A stretch of 64,000 bases of DNA from Bombyx mori (GCF_030269925.1 NC_085129.1:20327501-20391500), one strand, 5' to 3'; counted from the stretch's first letter, positions 35,001-45,564 are shown. The notes: generated by a model from the sequence alone, not told the origin. Translations and numbers: made by a program.

Positions 35001-38000
35001 TCTTCCAGCACAGGCGAAGGAAGAGCAGTGAGAGCCCGGCCAATGAGAAAGCTCCCGGGAGTCAGGCAAAGGAGGTCATCAGGAGAGGGTGACATAAGAC
35101 ATAATGGACGGCTATTCAATATAGCCTCTACTTGTGCGAAAAGAGTAGATATTTCTTCGAATGTTAAGTGTGAATTACCCATAACGCGCTTAATGTGAAA
35201 TTTTGCGGATTTTATTCCGGCCTCAAAGATTCCGCCAAAGTGAGGAGCGTAAGTTGGTGGAAATACAAATTTTATTCCATCCTCACTTGCAGAATCAGAT
35301 AGATTTAGAGTTTATTTTGAAAAAAAATATTAATTTCTTTAGAACCTGCTACAAAATTGCGTCCGTTATCACAGAAAACCTCGGTTGGCCAGCCACGGCG
35401 TGACACGAATCTGCCAAATGTCATGAGGAAAGCGTCTTTCTAAATTCAATAATCGTAATTTGGCTGTCCAAGACAGTCGGGTGATTCCTTTAGAGGTTAA
35501 CTCACTGAGAATCTACCGGACTCTAAGCGGAAAGTGTGGGATAGAAAATGAGATTCACATGCCTTCTCATTTTCACTCAATTTGGATCTTAGTGGAACTT
35601 CTTCAAGTTCCCAGAATTTAGTTAGGTCATTGTGAATTTTAGTATTGTCATCATTAAGTCTGTTTGATATTATGGAATGGTTCCATTGTACTGTTTTGTT
35701 TTTGTGTGATGTAGTGATTGTAGTCATAGGACCCGAAATAATCCAACCAAACTGAGAGCTTCTTAACCTTGGATTATTAGGACCGAGAGAGTGAGTTTCG
35801 CGGCCAAGAATCTCCCAGAAAAGATCGGCACCGATGAGTATTTCAATCGGCGCTGGTTGGTGATAGTTAGGACCTGCTAATTGGATGCCATTAGGTATTT
35901 GTATTTGTGTAGTGTCTATAGGTAATTTAGGTATGTGACCTGTTATTTGTGGTAAAACTAAAAAGCCTGATGTGACGTTAAACTGGTTGACTAATAACCT
36001 GAATTTGGCCACACAGGTCTCTGTGACCTTACCGGTATGATGATTGCCTATGCCCATAATGTTGACTAGGCAGTTTGAGTTTGACGGTAAACACAGCTTC
36101 TGTTTAAGTGTCTCCGTTATGAATGAAGACTGTCTTCCACAATCTAATAGGGCCCGAACTCTTTCTGTTTGGTTCGTCTGTGGATTAGCCACCTCGATTA
36201 AGGCTGTAGATAACAAAACTTGATTTGTATTTTGTTTAGAAAAATTTACAATAGTATCGTCAGTGTTGTGTGGCACGGACAAGGCACTGGAAGTGAGTAT
36301 ATTGTTAGATACAGTATCTACTGGTTTATGTATGAGAATATTGTGTCTTCCTTTGCACTTAAGACACGGACCGAGACGACAAGCTTGTACCTTGTGACCT
36401 GGCCTCAAACAATTAGTGCATAGTTTTAATTTGTGTACTTCAGCTATACGCTCCTCTACGCTCCTACTAATGAAGGTAGGGCAGTCGTAGATTCGATGAC
36501 CTTGGTGACACACTATACACGATATATTTGTAGAAGCAGTGGTTTCATTGCTAGTGCAAGCAAAAGATTTTGTATATGGCTTATCTTGCCTTTTATTAAT
36601 ATTAGAAGTAGTAAACTTAGAATGCATTGATTTATACGAATTACGATTTATAGACTCAAGGACGTCAGCACGATTAATTAAAAATTTATAAAATTGTTCC
36701 AAACTCGGTATCTCATCCAACGCGCCACGACACTCCTCCCATTTCAAAAGAGTGGTGGCTGTCCAGCTTTGAGCTCATTATGTGAATTATGAGGACATCC
36801 CAATTGTCGGTAAGTTGACCTAGGCTAGACAATGCCCTTAAATTCTTAGTGATGTGATCTACCATAAATCTTAAAGATCTATCAGGCTCACGAGTTGTCT
36901 GTTGAATATTTAATAATGAATTTAAATGATGATTTACCAATTGACGCTTATTATCATAACGACTACATAATAATTGCCAAGCACTTTTATAGTTGGAACT
37001 AGAAACTTCGAAGTTAGTAATAATGCGTGCTGCATCACCCGTTAAGTATGACATTAACTAATGAAACTTATGAATTGGAGCAATTCGCTCATTGTTATGA
37101 ATTAAACTCAAAAACGTGTCACGGAACTCAAGCCAACGGAAATATGATCCGTCAAACTTAGCAATCTGTATTTGGGGCAATTTAAATCCTAAAACATCAT
37201 GATGATCGATATTACACTGAGCTGATGACTGACTAGAGTTAAGGTCTTTGTAATTACTTTCGTCATGTTTACTTGCATTATGTTGTTTAATAATGCTTTG
37301 AGCGGAAACGATGTTTGTAATAAATAACTGCTCAATGTCATCTCGCTCATCAACCTCGTTTGTCAAATCACTACGATTCAAAACCTCTATCTGAGTCTGC
37401 AAGACGTCAAATCGATTTGACAGTCACTTAAATTTGCTAAGCTTAAGTGTCAATTCAGCAAGTTCAAGAGAAGTTAGTGTTTCCTTTGAGCTTGTTTGAG
37501 TTAAATAGTTCCGAAATTTAGTTATTTGCCCCTTTATGAAGCTACGTTTAACAAAAAGATCCCAAATCTTGAGAGTCTTTTGCACTAGTTTCACCTCCCA
37601 TGATAAACAAAAATTATAAGTTTCTAATATATTAAGTAAAAAGTTTGTAAATTAATTTAATATAATTATTATATGTAACTGGTAAAAAGAAGCAATAAGA
37701 AAAGCAAAGTCTAGTACTACAGATAATGAAATGAATGCAAAAATAGAATAAAATCTGTTTAGTTAATTAATAAATTAAAAATATTAAAGTTATCTCACGC
37801 TCCTCGACTAGACGTGACCTGCACTGGAGTCCGGCCCTGCTGCACTCTCACCCGGAACCCTTGGGACACAGCGGGGCTGAACTTGCTTATCGCAGCCAGT
37901 AGGTAACGTGCGAAGGCTAGGCACACCGTTTGTCTGAAATGTTCGGCTAAATTGTGTGAATTGATTGCAAAAACAACAATTAAAGAAGGGATAAAAAAAA

Positions 38001-41000
38001 TAATTAATTAGGCACAGTGGGTATTCAGCTATTTAAAGAACTATCTAGCAAAATTTGTCACAAACGACAGTACCCGCTTATTGTTGGGTGGCCGTCCGCT
38101 TGTCTTCCTTTGTTAGCAATATAAATATAATTACTCAATGCAGAAAACAATAACGAAAATTAAGAAATACACCTTTTGGTTTGACTATTTTTATGATGTG
38201 GGTAAGACTCACTATGGAAAAAACTAAAATGAATTGAAATATTGAAAACATAAAAAACACTGTATAAAGACAATTAGCACAAGTACAGACTAATCGATTT
38301 GGGCAAATAGGAACAATGTTATTGGAATTTAGGTTGGTGTGATTATATAGACGGGAAAGTAATAGGAAGGGCACTTAGCTGCATTGGCCTGGGCTGCGGC
38401 TCGATGCTGATTGCTGATCGATGACCGGCGATGGCTGTAATGGCTTGAGCTCCAAAATCCCGTGGATACAGTTGAGGACGGCAGCTGGTTTCGGCGAATA
38501 CGTTTCTGACCGATACTATGACTTGACCATCCGATTGAAAAAATGTTCTTTTCCGAAGAATTTTGAAGGTTCTTTTGACGGTCGCCAGATGTTGGATGCT
38601 TGGGTTTCTTCAATAAAACTTCCACAATCGATTTTATGCTTGTATTTCCTTTATACAGGTTTTTGTTTATTTTTACGCTGCGAACAAGTTAGCTTGGCAC
38701 GGCCATTTTTGAAGTGGGTTTTAAAATTGTGTCGGTGAACATAAATAAAATATCAATATTGCTCAGTAAAATTTCGTAGGCGTTAACACAGCGTTTTTTT
38801 TTCTCAGATTCTTTTAAGCGCAACCCTTGGCGTGACGCATGTGGTTTTAATGGGTGACATAATGATAGCGCTAGCTCCTGTGGACTACGTCAACAACACT
38901 GTATTGGCGACAGCGTGGGAAACCGACAAACGTTTTAAAAATAATGAAAAAGAGTCTAAGATTTACAATATAAGCAACTCCAGATGCACACTTGAGAAAA
39001 GTAGGTTTACACATATTTTTTTATTTCGTGACTCAAATCATCAATCGAACTTTTGTTTGCTATCCTGAAAATTACGGACTAAATCGGAGATTTCGAGACT
39101 GCGATCTGTCCTCTTGCAATTAAATAACATTTAATGATTTTAGAATTTTTCTAAAATATAAGTACTTAGCTTAAGTGATTCCTTATTACATAAGCTATCT
39201 GCCAGTAAAAGTCCCGTCCAAATCGGTCCAGCCGTTCCAATGATTAGCCTGAATAAACCGACAAAAATTGTAAAAATTGTTATTGCAGATCACGCATAAG
39301 CCAGTAATTTTTTTTTTTTATTGCCGTAAGGCAGACGAGCATACGGCCCACCTGATGGTGAGTGGTTACCGTCGCTCATGGACGTCAGCAATGCCAGGGG
39401 TAGATCCAAGCCGCTGCCTACCGTTTAATACTCTCCATAAGCCTCGTTTGAAGAAGGACATGTCATAGCGCTCGGGAAACACCGTGGAGGGGAGCTCATT
39501 CCATAGCCGGATGGTGCGTGGCAAAAAAGATCTCTGGAAACGCACTGTGGATGAACGTAGTGGCTTCAGGTAGTATGCATGAACTCTACTCCGGTGGCGG
39601 GCGGTGCGATGGTAAAAGCGAGATGTCGGTATCATCTCGAACAATGACAAAATCTTGATTACTGGTGGTAGGACCTCTTGTGAGTCCGCGCGGGTGGGTA
39701 CCAACACCATTTTTTTTTTTTCGGGTAGAGGGTCGAACCTCCTACGAGGTCCCCGCGCAAAAGGGGCGCGCGGGATATGTGAGACTCTACGATCTGCATG
39801 GTGTTGTGAGCAGACCGCAGGCCCAAGGATTTAAGGGCCCACCCACTAAACGACTCCCCTGCACTCTTACACCCGACGTCCGATCCCCTCCGAGGTCAGA
39901 ACCCGGATGAGGTAAGGGGGCTACCGCGGTCAACAATACAACCAGACGGCGCGGCTCACCACAAGGACGCCCAGCCGACGGAGCCTTCGAGGCGAATCGA
40001 AGGCTCTGAAACGTCGGCCGTCTCGGTACGGCAGCCCGTCGGGCCGCCCGGACGGTGCCGCTGGTGTCCCGGAATACCCCGCTGGACCAGAAACAGCCTG
40101 CCGGGTCGGGACGCGATACACCGTCGACCGGTCGCTCTATTTACTCCACGGCAGCGCGCTAGAGTGCTGGTAGCGCGCCGCGCGGCCTCACCCCCTCAGG
40201 TCACCCCTTGACCTTCACCGGGGGGAGGCCGCTACCTACAGGGACCGGGACGTACGGGCGTATTCCCGCCTTCGGCCCCCGGCTCGACGGCGACGGATCG
40301 GTGCGGAAAGAGAAGAGCTCTCCCTCTCTCGCTCGGCCGCCTCCTTCTGCGAGATGTTGGACTCGCAGAAGTCGAGCATTGCCTTCCAGGACGCCTCGCT
40401 GCCGAGCATCGTAGCCACGACGCGCGGCAGCGAGAGGTCTTCTCCTATGACCGCGACGAGGGCGGCGCGTTGCTCTTCGAATCCAGAGCAACGCGCCAGT
40501 GTGTGTTCCGCTGTGTCTTCCTCGTCGCGGTCCGCGCAGTGGTGGCATTGCGCCGTCGGTTCCCTTCCGGCTATTTTGAAAAGGTACCGGCCAAAACATC
40601 CGCGGTCGCGGCCCACCCATTCCGCGAGAACCGGGCGGACCGCCTCGACGGTACGGAGGCCGGCCGACGGGTCCGCTAAGCGGCGAGACCACGCCTTCAG
40701 CACGGACCGCCGAGATTGGAGCCTCCGCGCTCGAAGGAGTAGCCTTCGCCAGGGCGCCCTTCCCCCCTAGAGCGGAGGTCGCTACGCCACCTGTAATCGG
40801 CAGCGAGCGCCTCCGCCTCCAGGTCCCAGGGTGGCACCCCGGCGAGCAAGCACGCCGCCTCGAAGGAGACGGTGCGGTATCCTCGGATGGCCCTGACCGC
40901 GATCGCGCGCTGCGGACGTCGCAGCGCGGCGACGTTCTTGCGGGTCAGGGCCTGGCACCATACCGGAGCACCGTATAGTGCCATCGACCGCACCACCCCC

Positions 41001-42147
41001 ATGTATAGGCGGCGCGCCACCCCATCGGGACCCCCGACGTTAGGAAGAAGCCGGCTCAAAGAGCCGGCCGTCGCGATCAGCTGAGGGCCCAATTTCTTAA
41101 AGTGAGCGCGGAAGCTCCAACGACCATCCAGTTCGAGGCCGAGGTACCTGAGACCGGTCACCCCGACCCCGATGCGAACGCCTCCGATCACGAGGTGGGC
41201 ATCCGCAAGCGGCGCCCGTCCCGGCCCGTGAAATAAGAGGGCCTGGGTTTTTTCGAGCGCCACCTCGAGCCCCAACCGTCGGATCCTTGCGACGACGTTT
41301 GCCGCACCTGCGCAAGCCAGACGGGCAGACTCCCGGTAGTCCCTCCCCGGGGCTACGACCAGCGTGTCGTCAGCATAGCAGACGACACTTAGCCCGGGGA
41401 GGGAACCCCATAGGGCGCCCCGCAGGAGGGTACCACCACCCTGCCTATTTCTGCCGTGAAGCAGTAATGCGTTTCCGTTTGAAGGGTGGGGCAGCCGTTG
41501 TAACTATACTTGAGACCTTAGAACTTATATTTCAAGATGGGTAGCGCATTTACGTTGTGGATGTCTATGGGCTACAATAACCACTTAACACCAGGTGGGC
41601 TGTGAGCTCGTCCACACATCTAAGCAATAAATAAAAAAAAATCCTTAGAGCACTCCCCATGGAACATACGGTACAGAATACAAAGGGAACCGATGTCCCT
41701 CCGCAGACCCAGAGGTTCCAAACGATCCGTAAGAATGGGATTATCGACAATGCGAGCGGCTCTTTTCTGTATGGAGTCAAATGGAAGTAGCTGGTATTTG
41801 GGAGCCCCAGCCCAGAGGTGGGAGCAGTACTCCACGCGAGGCCGGACCTGTGCTTTATAAAGCAAAAGTCTTTGTCCAGGCATGAAGTACCGCTTCGCTC
41901 TATTGAGGACTCCCAGCATTTTTGACGCCAACTTGACTTTGCCCTCCAAATGACTCCGAAATTGGACATCGCTCGAAATGTCGACCCCAAGTATCCCAAT
42001 ACTCTTGGAAGGTTGTAGGGATACTCCTTGGAACTGCGGCGCCATGACAAAGGGGTCCTTTTCGCAGTGAACGCGCAAACCTGTGTCTTCAACGGCGGAG
42101 GCTTCCCACTCGGAGGCTCGCCCCAGAGAGTTCTCCACTTCAGACAC

Positions 42148-42205
<58 letters not shown>

Positions 42206-45051
42206 TGCCCTTGTAGGCAGACGAGCATACGGCCCACCTGATGGTGAGTGGTTACCGTCGCCCATGGACTTCAGCAATGCCAGGGGCAGAGCCAAGCCGC
42301 TGCCTACCGCTTAATACTCTCCACAAGCCTCGTTTGAAGAAGGACATGTCATAGCGCTCAGGAAACACTATCGTCTCTCTTGCACTACGCTCCGTGAGAG
42401 ACTCTGATGGCCGATATATCGCGCATCCCCCGTGCTGTCATCCGCATAGAAATGCATGTCATCAATAGACAGCATGTCATTGATATACAAGATGAAAAGC
42501 GTAGGGGAAAGCACCAAACCTTGTGGAACGCCAGCGTTAATGTTCATGGTATCAGAGCATTCACCGTCTAGAATGACCGTGATGCTCCGCCCATCCAAAA
42601 AGCTAGCGATCCACTTGCAGAGCCCCTCGGGGATTCCGTAAGCTGGTAGCTTCGACAGAAGTGCCCTATGCCAGACCCTGTCAAAGGCCTTCGCGATATC
42701 AAGGCTCACAGCGAGAGCCTCGCCCTTGCTCTCCAAGGCTTCAGCCCACCTGTGAGTAAGGTATACAAGAAGTACGCAAGCTGACCGACCGTGACGGAAG
42801 CCGTACTGTCGGTCGCTGATCAGCTGGCGATCCTCTAGATACTTCAGGAGTTGTATGTTTATTATTCGCTCCATCACCTTGGAAAGCAAGGAAGTTATCG
42901 CGATAGGCCTATGACTCGATGGGTCCGACCGGTCACCCTTCTTGGGGATAGGGTAGACATAGGCAGTCTTCCATGAAGACGGAACCCTGTTAGTACTATA
43001 TGAGAGGCGATACAAACGCGTTAGCGCAGGTGTCAACTCAGGGGCGCACGTTTTCAAAACCACTGCAGGAATGCAGTCCGGCACTCGACTTATGAACGTC
43101 CAGGGCCCGGAGCTCCCGCCTGACTGCACACTGTGTAAAGCAGATCTCCGGCAAAAAGCTATCACACTGGAGTATCTTCGGTGGTGTGGCACCCCCGTCA
43201 TTCATAGTCGAGTTCGAGGCGAAGAGTTTGACCAGAAGGTCAGCCTTCTCTTTTGCACTATGGGCAAAGCAATAACTAAATAAAACAACAAAGCTATCTT
43301 TTTTTAGATCTTTTGTGCGATGTCCTGCATCATCCTAACACAAAACAGTACGCTACGCCGAAAGCCGTTTGGTACTGTTATGGTTTTGACACTGGAAGCG
43401 ATGTTGTATTCTGGTTGTCGACGTGGCTGCTGCATTACATACCTGCGTATGTAGCCGACTTCGTGTTTAATGTGACCTCCATGAAGCGACCTGAAGGCAT
43501 AAAGTCGTATGTATTAGCTTGTATATACATAAAACACTAAAAGTTAAATGCTGGGGTAAAATAACCAAAGAATAGAACAAACAAAAGTTTTGATATTGGA
43601 TAAAAAAGTGTCATTTTTATTAGTTTTTTTTTATTATTTTTTATTGCTTAGATGGATGGACGAGCTCACAGCCCACCTGGTGTTAAGTGGTTACTGGAGC
43701 CCATAGACATCTACAACGTAAATGCGCCACCCACCTCGAGATATAAGTTCTAAGGTCTCAGTATAGTTACAGCGTTATTCCTTCGATGTTATTCCTTCAC
43801 CGTGGAAGTCAAACGTGAACATTTGTTGAGTACGTATTTCATTAGAAAATTTGGTACCCGCCTGCGGGATTCGAACACGTCGTCTCGCGCGCGCTATGCT
43901 GGAAATTGTTTAATGATCTACTATTATCTGAGTCTATTTCGTGCCTCAAGATACAAGTATTTTATAAGTATTCGTCTTCGCGAAAAGTATCCATCAAGTC
44001 TACTTCGACAAAGCGGCGCGACACCGAAAACCCTCTTATCGTGGCCGCCGCTAATTTCTTATCCGACTGCGATGGGGCAACGGAAAGCCGCCGTCGCCCG
44101 AAACATGTCTCACGGATTCACTCTCGGTGCTTTTAGGCCTCTCAAGCACCGGTCACCGTCCTCGTCGAACTCGTCGACTACGACGAAGATTTGATAAGCG
44201 AACTAACCCCGCACAGCCCACTGAGTTTCTCGCTGGATCTTTTCAGCAGGTCGCAATTCCAATCCAGTGGTAGATTCAGCGAAGCACTGCTCTTGCTAGA
44301 CCCAGTCTTAGTAAATCCATTAGGTTGAGCCCGTGAGCTCACGCACCCGTCCGAGCGTAGCTGTAATAGCCTCTTAGGCTACCAGTGAATAGGTAGGAAA
44401 AAAAAAAAACAAAAAAAAAATCGTCAGCTGGAGTTGGGACGTAATTTGGTCTACCAATTTGTCAACATTTAACAATCTAAAAAAATTCTAATTGCACAGT
44501 CTAGTGGTTATGGAGCGTTAAGTTAAGCACATTCACGTGACAAGCGACTCAATAGTGTCAGCGTTTAATGAAAAAAACCCACGCAAAATCTATAAAATAT
44601 GTGTAATAACTAGTGTTAAGGCGTATTAACAAATCCCTGGTGAATTTCACATAAAACATGCATATTTTTATTGTATCACGTCTCTTGTTATTACAGATTC
44701 GTTAAAATGTATGAAAAGATATACAAAATGTCTATGTTGTACGGCTATTTCCTGAGGAACCAGTGGAATTTTGTCGATGACAACACCGTGGCCATGTTGA
44801 ACCAAATGTCAAAAACTGACAGGATATTGTTCAATTTTGACATTTCGAAGATCGATTGGCCGCACTATATGCTGATCTGGTGCATCGGCTTGAGAAAGTT
44901 CATCGTGAAAGACGGACTCAAAGACAGCGAGTATGGAATGAAGAAACAGAGATGGCTGAAGATAGCTCACATTAGTTTTTATACGCTGTTCTTTGGAGTC
45001 GTGTTTTCTTTGTTATATCTCGCCTGTAGAATTTTTATGTCTGTAATTTGA
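26007..45051 (+). CDS. Fatty acyl-CoA reductase, copy B (10 coding exons, complete)
   Basis: Exons: 26007-26176, 27412-27502, 29145-29267, 30037-30161, 31091-31249, 31381-31490, 31588-31655, 38808-39000, 43308-43506, 44697-45051; lengths are identical to copy A, 1593 nt, 530 aa. TGGTGFIG (41-48) and YCFTK (232-236) are kept, as is the C-terminal anchor. B is the most changed copy: RLYILAR for RIYILIR (exon 2), KLEQE for KLAQE (exon 3), CFVHVST and TKTKIN (exon 5), RPPAV for RPPVV at the exon 6/7 joint, ILLSATLG for IILGVGLG and [10 protein letters not shown] for [10 protein letters not shown] (exon 8), LHHPN and WLSTW (exon 9). Every change keeps the frame. Introns 7 (7.2 kb) and 8 (4.3 kb) are inflated by mobile elements, one of which ends 14 nt before exon 8. 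It is a plausible functional gene, but expression is unproven. Confidence 0.88.
26738..27235 (-). mobile_element. Two overlapping Bm1 SINEs in intron 1 of FAR B
   Basis: The older Bm1 (shared with A and C) starts at 26738. At about 26871 a second Bm1 tail starts with a T run and TTATTGCTTAGTGTGTGG and merges into the rest of a Bm1 body and head ending at 27235. The join falls in the GGTGGTACC motif that both share, so either an insertion or recombination between Bm1 copies could explain it. It is B-specific. Confidence 0.75.
27914..28040 (-). mobile_element. CR1-like LINE 3' tail in intron 2 of FAR B
   Basis: A poly(T) of 17 is followed by ATTGCCTTTGTAGGCAGACG, TGGTGAGTGGTTACCGTCGC and AGGGGCAGAGCCAAGCCGCT: the extreme 3' end of the CR1-like family, minus strand. 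It is absent from A and C, so it is recent. Confidence 0.8.
28120..28299. other. 180-bp unclassified insertion in intron 2 of FAR B
   Basis: Compared with A and C (GTCACTATTAAATTCCC), B has 180 extra bases flanked by a possible 4-bp TSD TATT. The insert has no poly(A) or clear inverted ends and no long ORF. It contains a GACCGTCGGTCTACCGAGC block. I do not recognise it. Confidence 0.5.
28718..28978 (+). mobile_element. J2-type LINE 3' end in intron 2 of FAR B
   Basis: This is the counterpart of 6934-7198 in copy A and 60322-60580 in copy C, with scattered substitutions and a shorter poly(A). Confidence 0.65.
29757..30014 (+). mobile_element. J2-type LINE 3' end in intron 3 of FAR B
   Basis: This is the counterpart of 7967-8235 in copy A. 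In B the A-rich tail and following bases are deleted, so exon 4 begins only about 22 bp further on. Confidence 0.6.
30328..30759 (+). mobile_element. CR1-like LINE 3' end with ORF2 C-terminus, intron 4 of FAR B
   Basis: The frame ending at 30698 reads [20 protein letters not shown], then [40 protein letters not shown] and [13 protein letters not shown], the C-terminus of a CR1-like LINE polyprotein. It is followed by the family 3' tail and poly(A). It is inserted in an older Bm1 piece. The uninterrupted site (CACCTCAACTTTTGTGG) is seen in A and C. Confidence 0.85.
30760..31040 (-). repeat. Decayed Bm1 relic in intron 4 of FAR B
   Basis: This is the counterpart of 8651-8850 in copy A. The Bm1 tail TTGGACGAGCTCAAAGCCCA is followed by the body and ends with AAGCCACGATGTC. 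Confidence 0.55.
32056..32428 (+). mobile_element. J2-type LINE 3' part, inserted at the edge of an R1-clade LINE
   Basis: J2-type 3' sequence (GTCGACGTCGCCCCAAACAC, CACTGAGTTTCTCGCCGGA, GTTAGCAACGTCATCAGG) ends in a 12-nt poly(A) at 32428. TTGACTG flanks it at both ends (about 32049-32055 and 32429-32435), a likely 7-bp TSD that places the insertion at the 5' edge of the R1-clade copy that follows. Confidence 0.65.
32436..33873 (+). mobile_element. R1-clade LINE, 5'-truncated, in intron 7 of FAR B
   Basis: The frames read [13 protein letters not shown], then the RT C-terminus ([20 protein letters not shown]), the zinc-finger region ([19 protein letters not shown]) and the [11 protein letters not shown] tail, broken by frameshifts. 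A GC-rich 3' UTR and poly(A) end at 33873. GGAACAGTATTGTT near 32038 and GGAACTGTATTGTT after the poly(A) fit a TSD with one mismatch, if the J2-type tail at 32056-32428 went in later. It is absent from A. Confidence 0.8.
34200..34436 (-). repeat. SINE-like repeat in intron 7 of FAR B
   Basis: This is the same repeat as 9760-10020 in copy A, but with the end containing TTTTATGACCTGGTAACTAA preserved. That end matches the 3' end of the bounded insertion in C at 61823-62256. The interior is partly deleted here. Confidence 0.6.
34441..34636 (-). repeat. BEL/Pao 3' LTR
   Basis: Plus-strand ends are TGTTGG and GTTAACA. It is nearly identical to the right-hand LTR apart from a few substitutions and short indels (for example TTTTGTGC against TTTTATGC), which points to a fairly recent insertion. 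Confidence 0.93.
34670..35480 (-). pseudogene. BEL/Pao integrase, C-terminal half
   Basis: On the minus strand the remaining integrase shows a CDNGRNF block (the second catalytic Asp) and [13 protein letters not shown] (region of the catalytic Glu). From 35182 an open frame [20 protein letters not shown] follows, with [15 protein letters not shown]-like [24 protein letters not shown] and a C-terminal [17 protein letters not shown] block typical of BEL/Pao. The first catalytic Asp and everything before it are missing, so it cannot act. Confidence 0.85.
35497..37402 (-). pseudogene. BEL/Pao Gag and protease region, broken
   Basis: Two Gag segments (37058-37402 and 36713-37054) show [20 protein letters not shown] and [20 protein letters not shown], the BEL/Pao Gag motifs, separated by a stop or frame change. 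The long frame at 35497-36747 continues with knuckles [27 protein letters not shown] and CLKCKGRH, then an aspartic protease region [19 protein letters not shown] in which the usual D-S/T-G triad is D-C-G, and the FGWIISG block. RT should follow but is deleted at about 35497. It is not functional. Confidence 0.85.
38590..38788 (-). repeat. BEL/Pao 5' LTR
   Basis: This is the partner of 34441-34636. Its plus-strand right end, CGTTAACA, lies 19 nt before exon 8 of FAR B, so LTR bases now take the place of the normal sequence upstream of the polypyrimidine tract. Confidence 0.93.
39652..41640 (+). mobile_element. Bm1 SINE inserted in the CR1-like LINE and split by R1
   Basis: Bm1 body from ATTACTGGTGGTAGGACCTC to about 39710, then again from 41427 (CTGCCTATTTCTGCCGTGAA) to the tail GTGAGCTCGTCCACACATCT and poly(A) at 41640. 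It sits between the two halves of the LINE C-terminus. It is 5'-truncated. Confidence 0.8.
39711..41426 (-). mobile_element. R1-clade LINE inserted in Bm1, intron 8 of FAR B
   Basis: The minus-strand copy is flanked by GGGTACCAACACC (left) and GGGTACCACCACC (right), a TSD with one mismatch drawn from the Bm1 target. From 41275 down the ORF2 C-terminus reads [73 protein letters not shown], and after small deletions the zinc finger [20 protein letters not shown]. Its 3' end is A-rich. Two short deletions break the frame. Confidence 0.85.
42152..43255 (-). mobile_element. CR1-like LINE with RT domain, internally deleted, intron 8 of FAR B
   Basis: A 52-nt poly(T) at 42152-42203 and the family 3' tail are followed by a jump, at about 42369, straight into the RT core. 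The minus-strand frame reads [99 protein letters not shown] and the active site FYADDS. It is thus a second copy of the same family, end to end with the first. It ends about 50 nt before exon 9 of FAR B. Confidence 0.83.
43624..43880 (-). mobile_element. Bm1 SINE in intron 9 of FAR B
   Basis: A T-rich start and TTATTGCTTAGATGGATGG are followed by the Bm1 body and end at GGGATTCGAACACG, within the B box of the head. It lies at the same point of intron 9 where A carries an R1-clade LINE. Part of the Bm1 body is missing. Confidence 0.75.
43890..44415 (+). mobile_element. J2-type LINE 3' part in intron 9 of FAR B
   Basis: This is the counterpart of 12955-13500 in copy A. The frame 43906-44136 keeps [19 protein letters not shown] and RRRPKHVS, the end of a J2-type ORF2, followed by the family tail. 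Confidence 0.62.
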
Positions 45052-45560
45052 ATACGAACGCCGCCGCGCCGCTCAGACACTTACGAAGTAACACTTGTAC
45101 TTGGGTTTGTAGGTTTTATATGTTGCATTAAAATGTACTTTGTAAATTCGATGTGATAGAAAACTCATAAAAGATTGTCAATTAAAATATATTTTTTTTA
45201 ATGCATCCTTCCGCTACTTCATATCCGAATCTTCTCGAATTACTGTCTAGAGAACCGCCAAAATGGCTTCGCACCCTCAGCTAAAATTGATGAGACTACC
45301 ATTTACGCGCCATCATATGAGTTTAGTATAATTCTTTAACAAAGGCGTCTCTAGGGCGTGTAGCGCCAAGAATTACCCCAGCGCCCTCCAGTAAGTGCGC
45401 GGTCAAAATAAAAAAAAGTTCCAAATATGACAGGTTCATTGAAGGGACCCAGGGTGGCGCCCCCTAATACCGCTACGCCCACACTCTACTCCATACATGA
45501 AGCCGTCTCTATTCTCAAAACAATAAATGTTAAAGACTTTCAGAACAAAATTCGTTAGAC
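45052..45560 (+). other. 3' UTR and downstream flank of FAR B
   Basis: This is the duplicate of 14123-14640 with small changes. No additional gene is present. Confidence 0.5.
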
Positions 45561-45564
45561 CAGA

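Larger units (their letters stand above)
34441..38788 (-). mobile_element. BEL/Pao LTR retrotransposon, internally deleted, in intron 7 of FAR B
   Basis: Two LTRs of about 196-199 bp flank 4.0 kb. The 5-bp TSD CAGCG lies at 34436-34440 and 38789-38793, as usual for BEL/Pao. The element reads on the minus strand, so its 5' LTR is on the right. A purine run (GGGGGGAGGA) abuts the 3' LTR as polypurine tract, and a TGGCGACCGTC sequence follows the 5' LTR as candidate primer-binding site. Gag and protease are recognisable; the RT, RNase H and start of integrase are missing. No envelope gene is seen. The TSD ends 14 nt before exon 8 of FAR B. Confidence 0.93.
39308..42151 (-). mobile_element. CR1-like LINE with ORF2 C-terminus, interrupted, intron 8 of FAR B
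   Basis: The minus-strand 3' tail and C-terminus (39308-39650, reading [19 protein letters not shown] and [12 protein letters not shown]) continue beyond a Bm1 insertion at 41643-42147, where [35 protein letters not shown] and [20 protein letters not shown] are readable. The element lacks its RT active site because of 5' truncation at about 42151. It begins after the GCCAGT at which a J2 tail begins in copy A. Confidence 0.82.

Noticed and set aside
35497..37402. Functional retrovirus-like element with envelope
   Set aside because: No envelope frame exists between the integrase and the 3' LTR. RT and RNase H are deleted, and the protease triad is altered.
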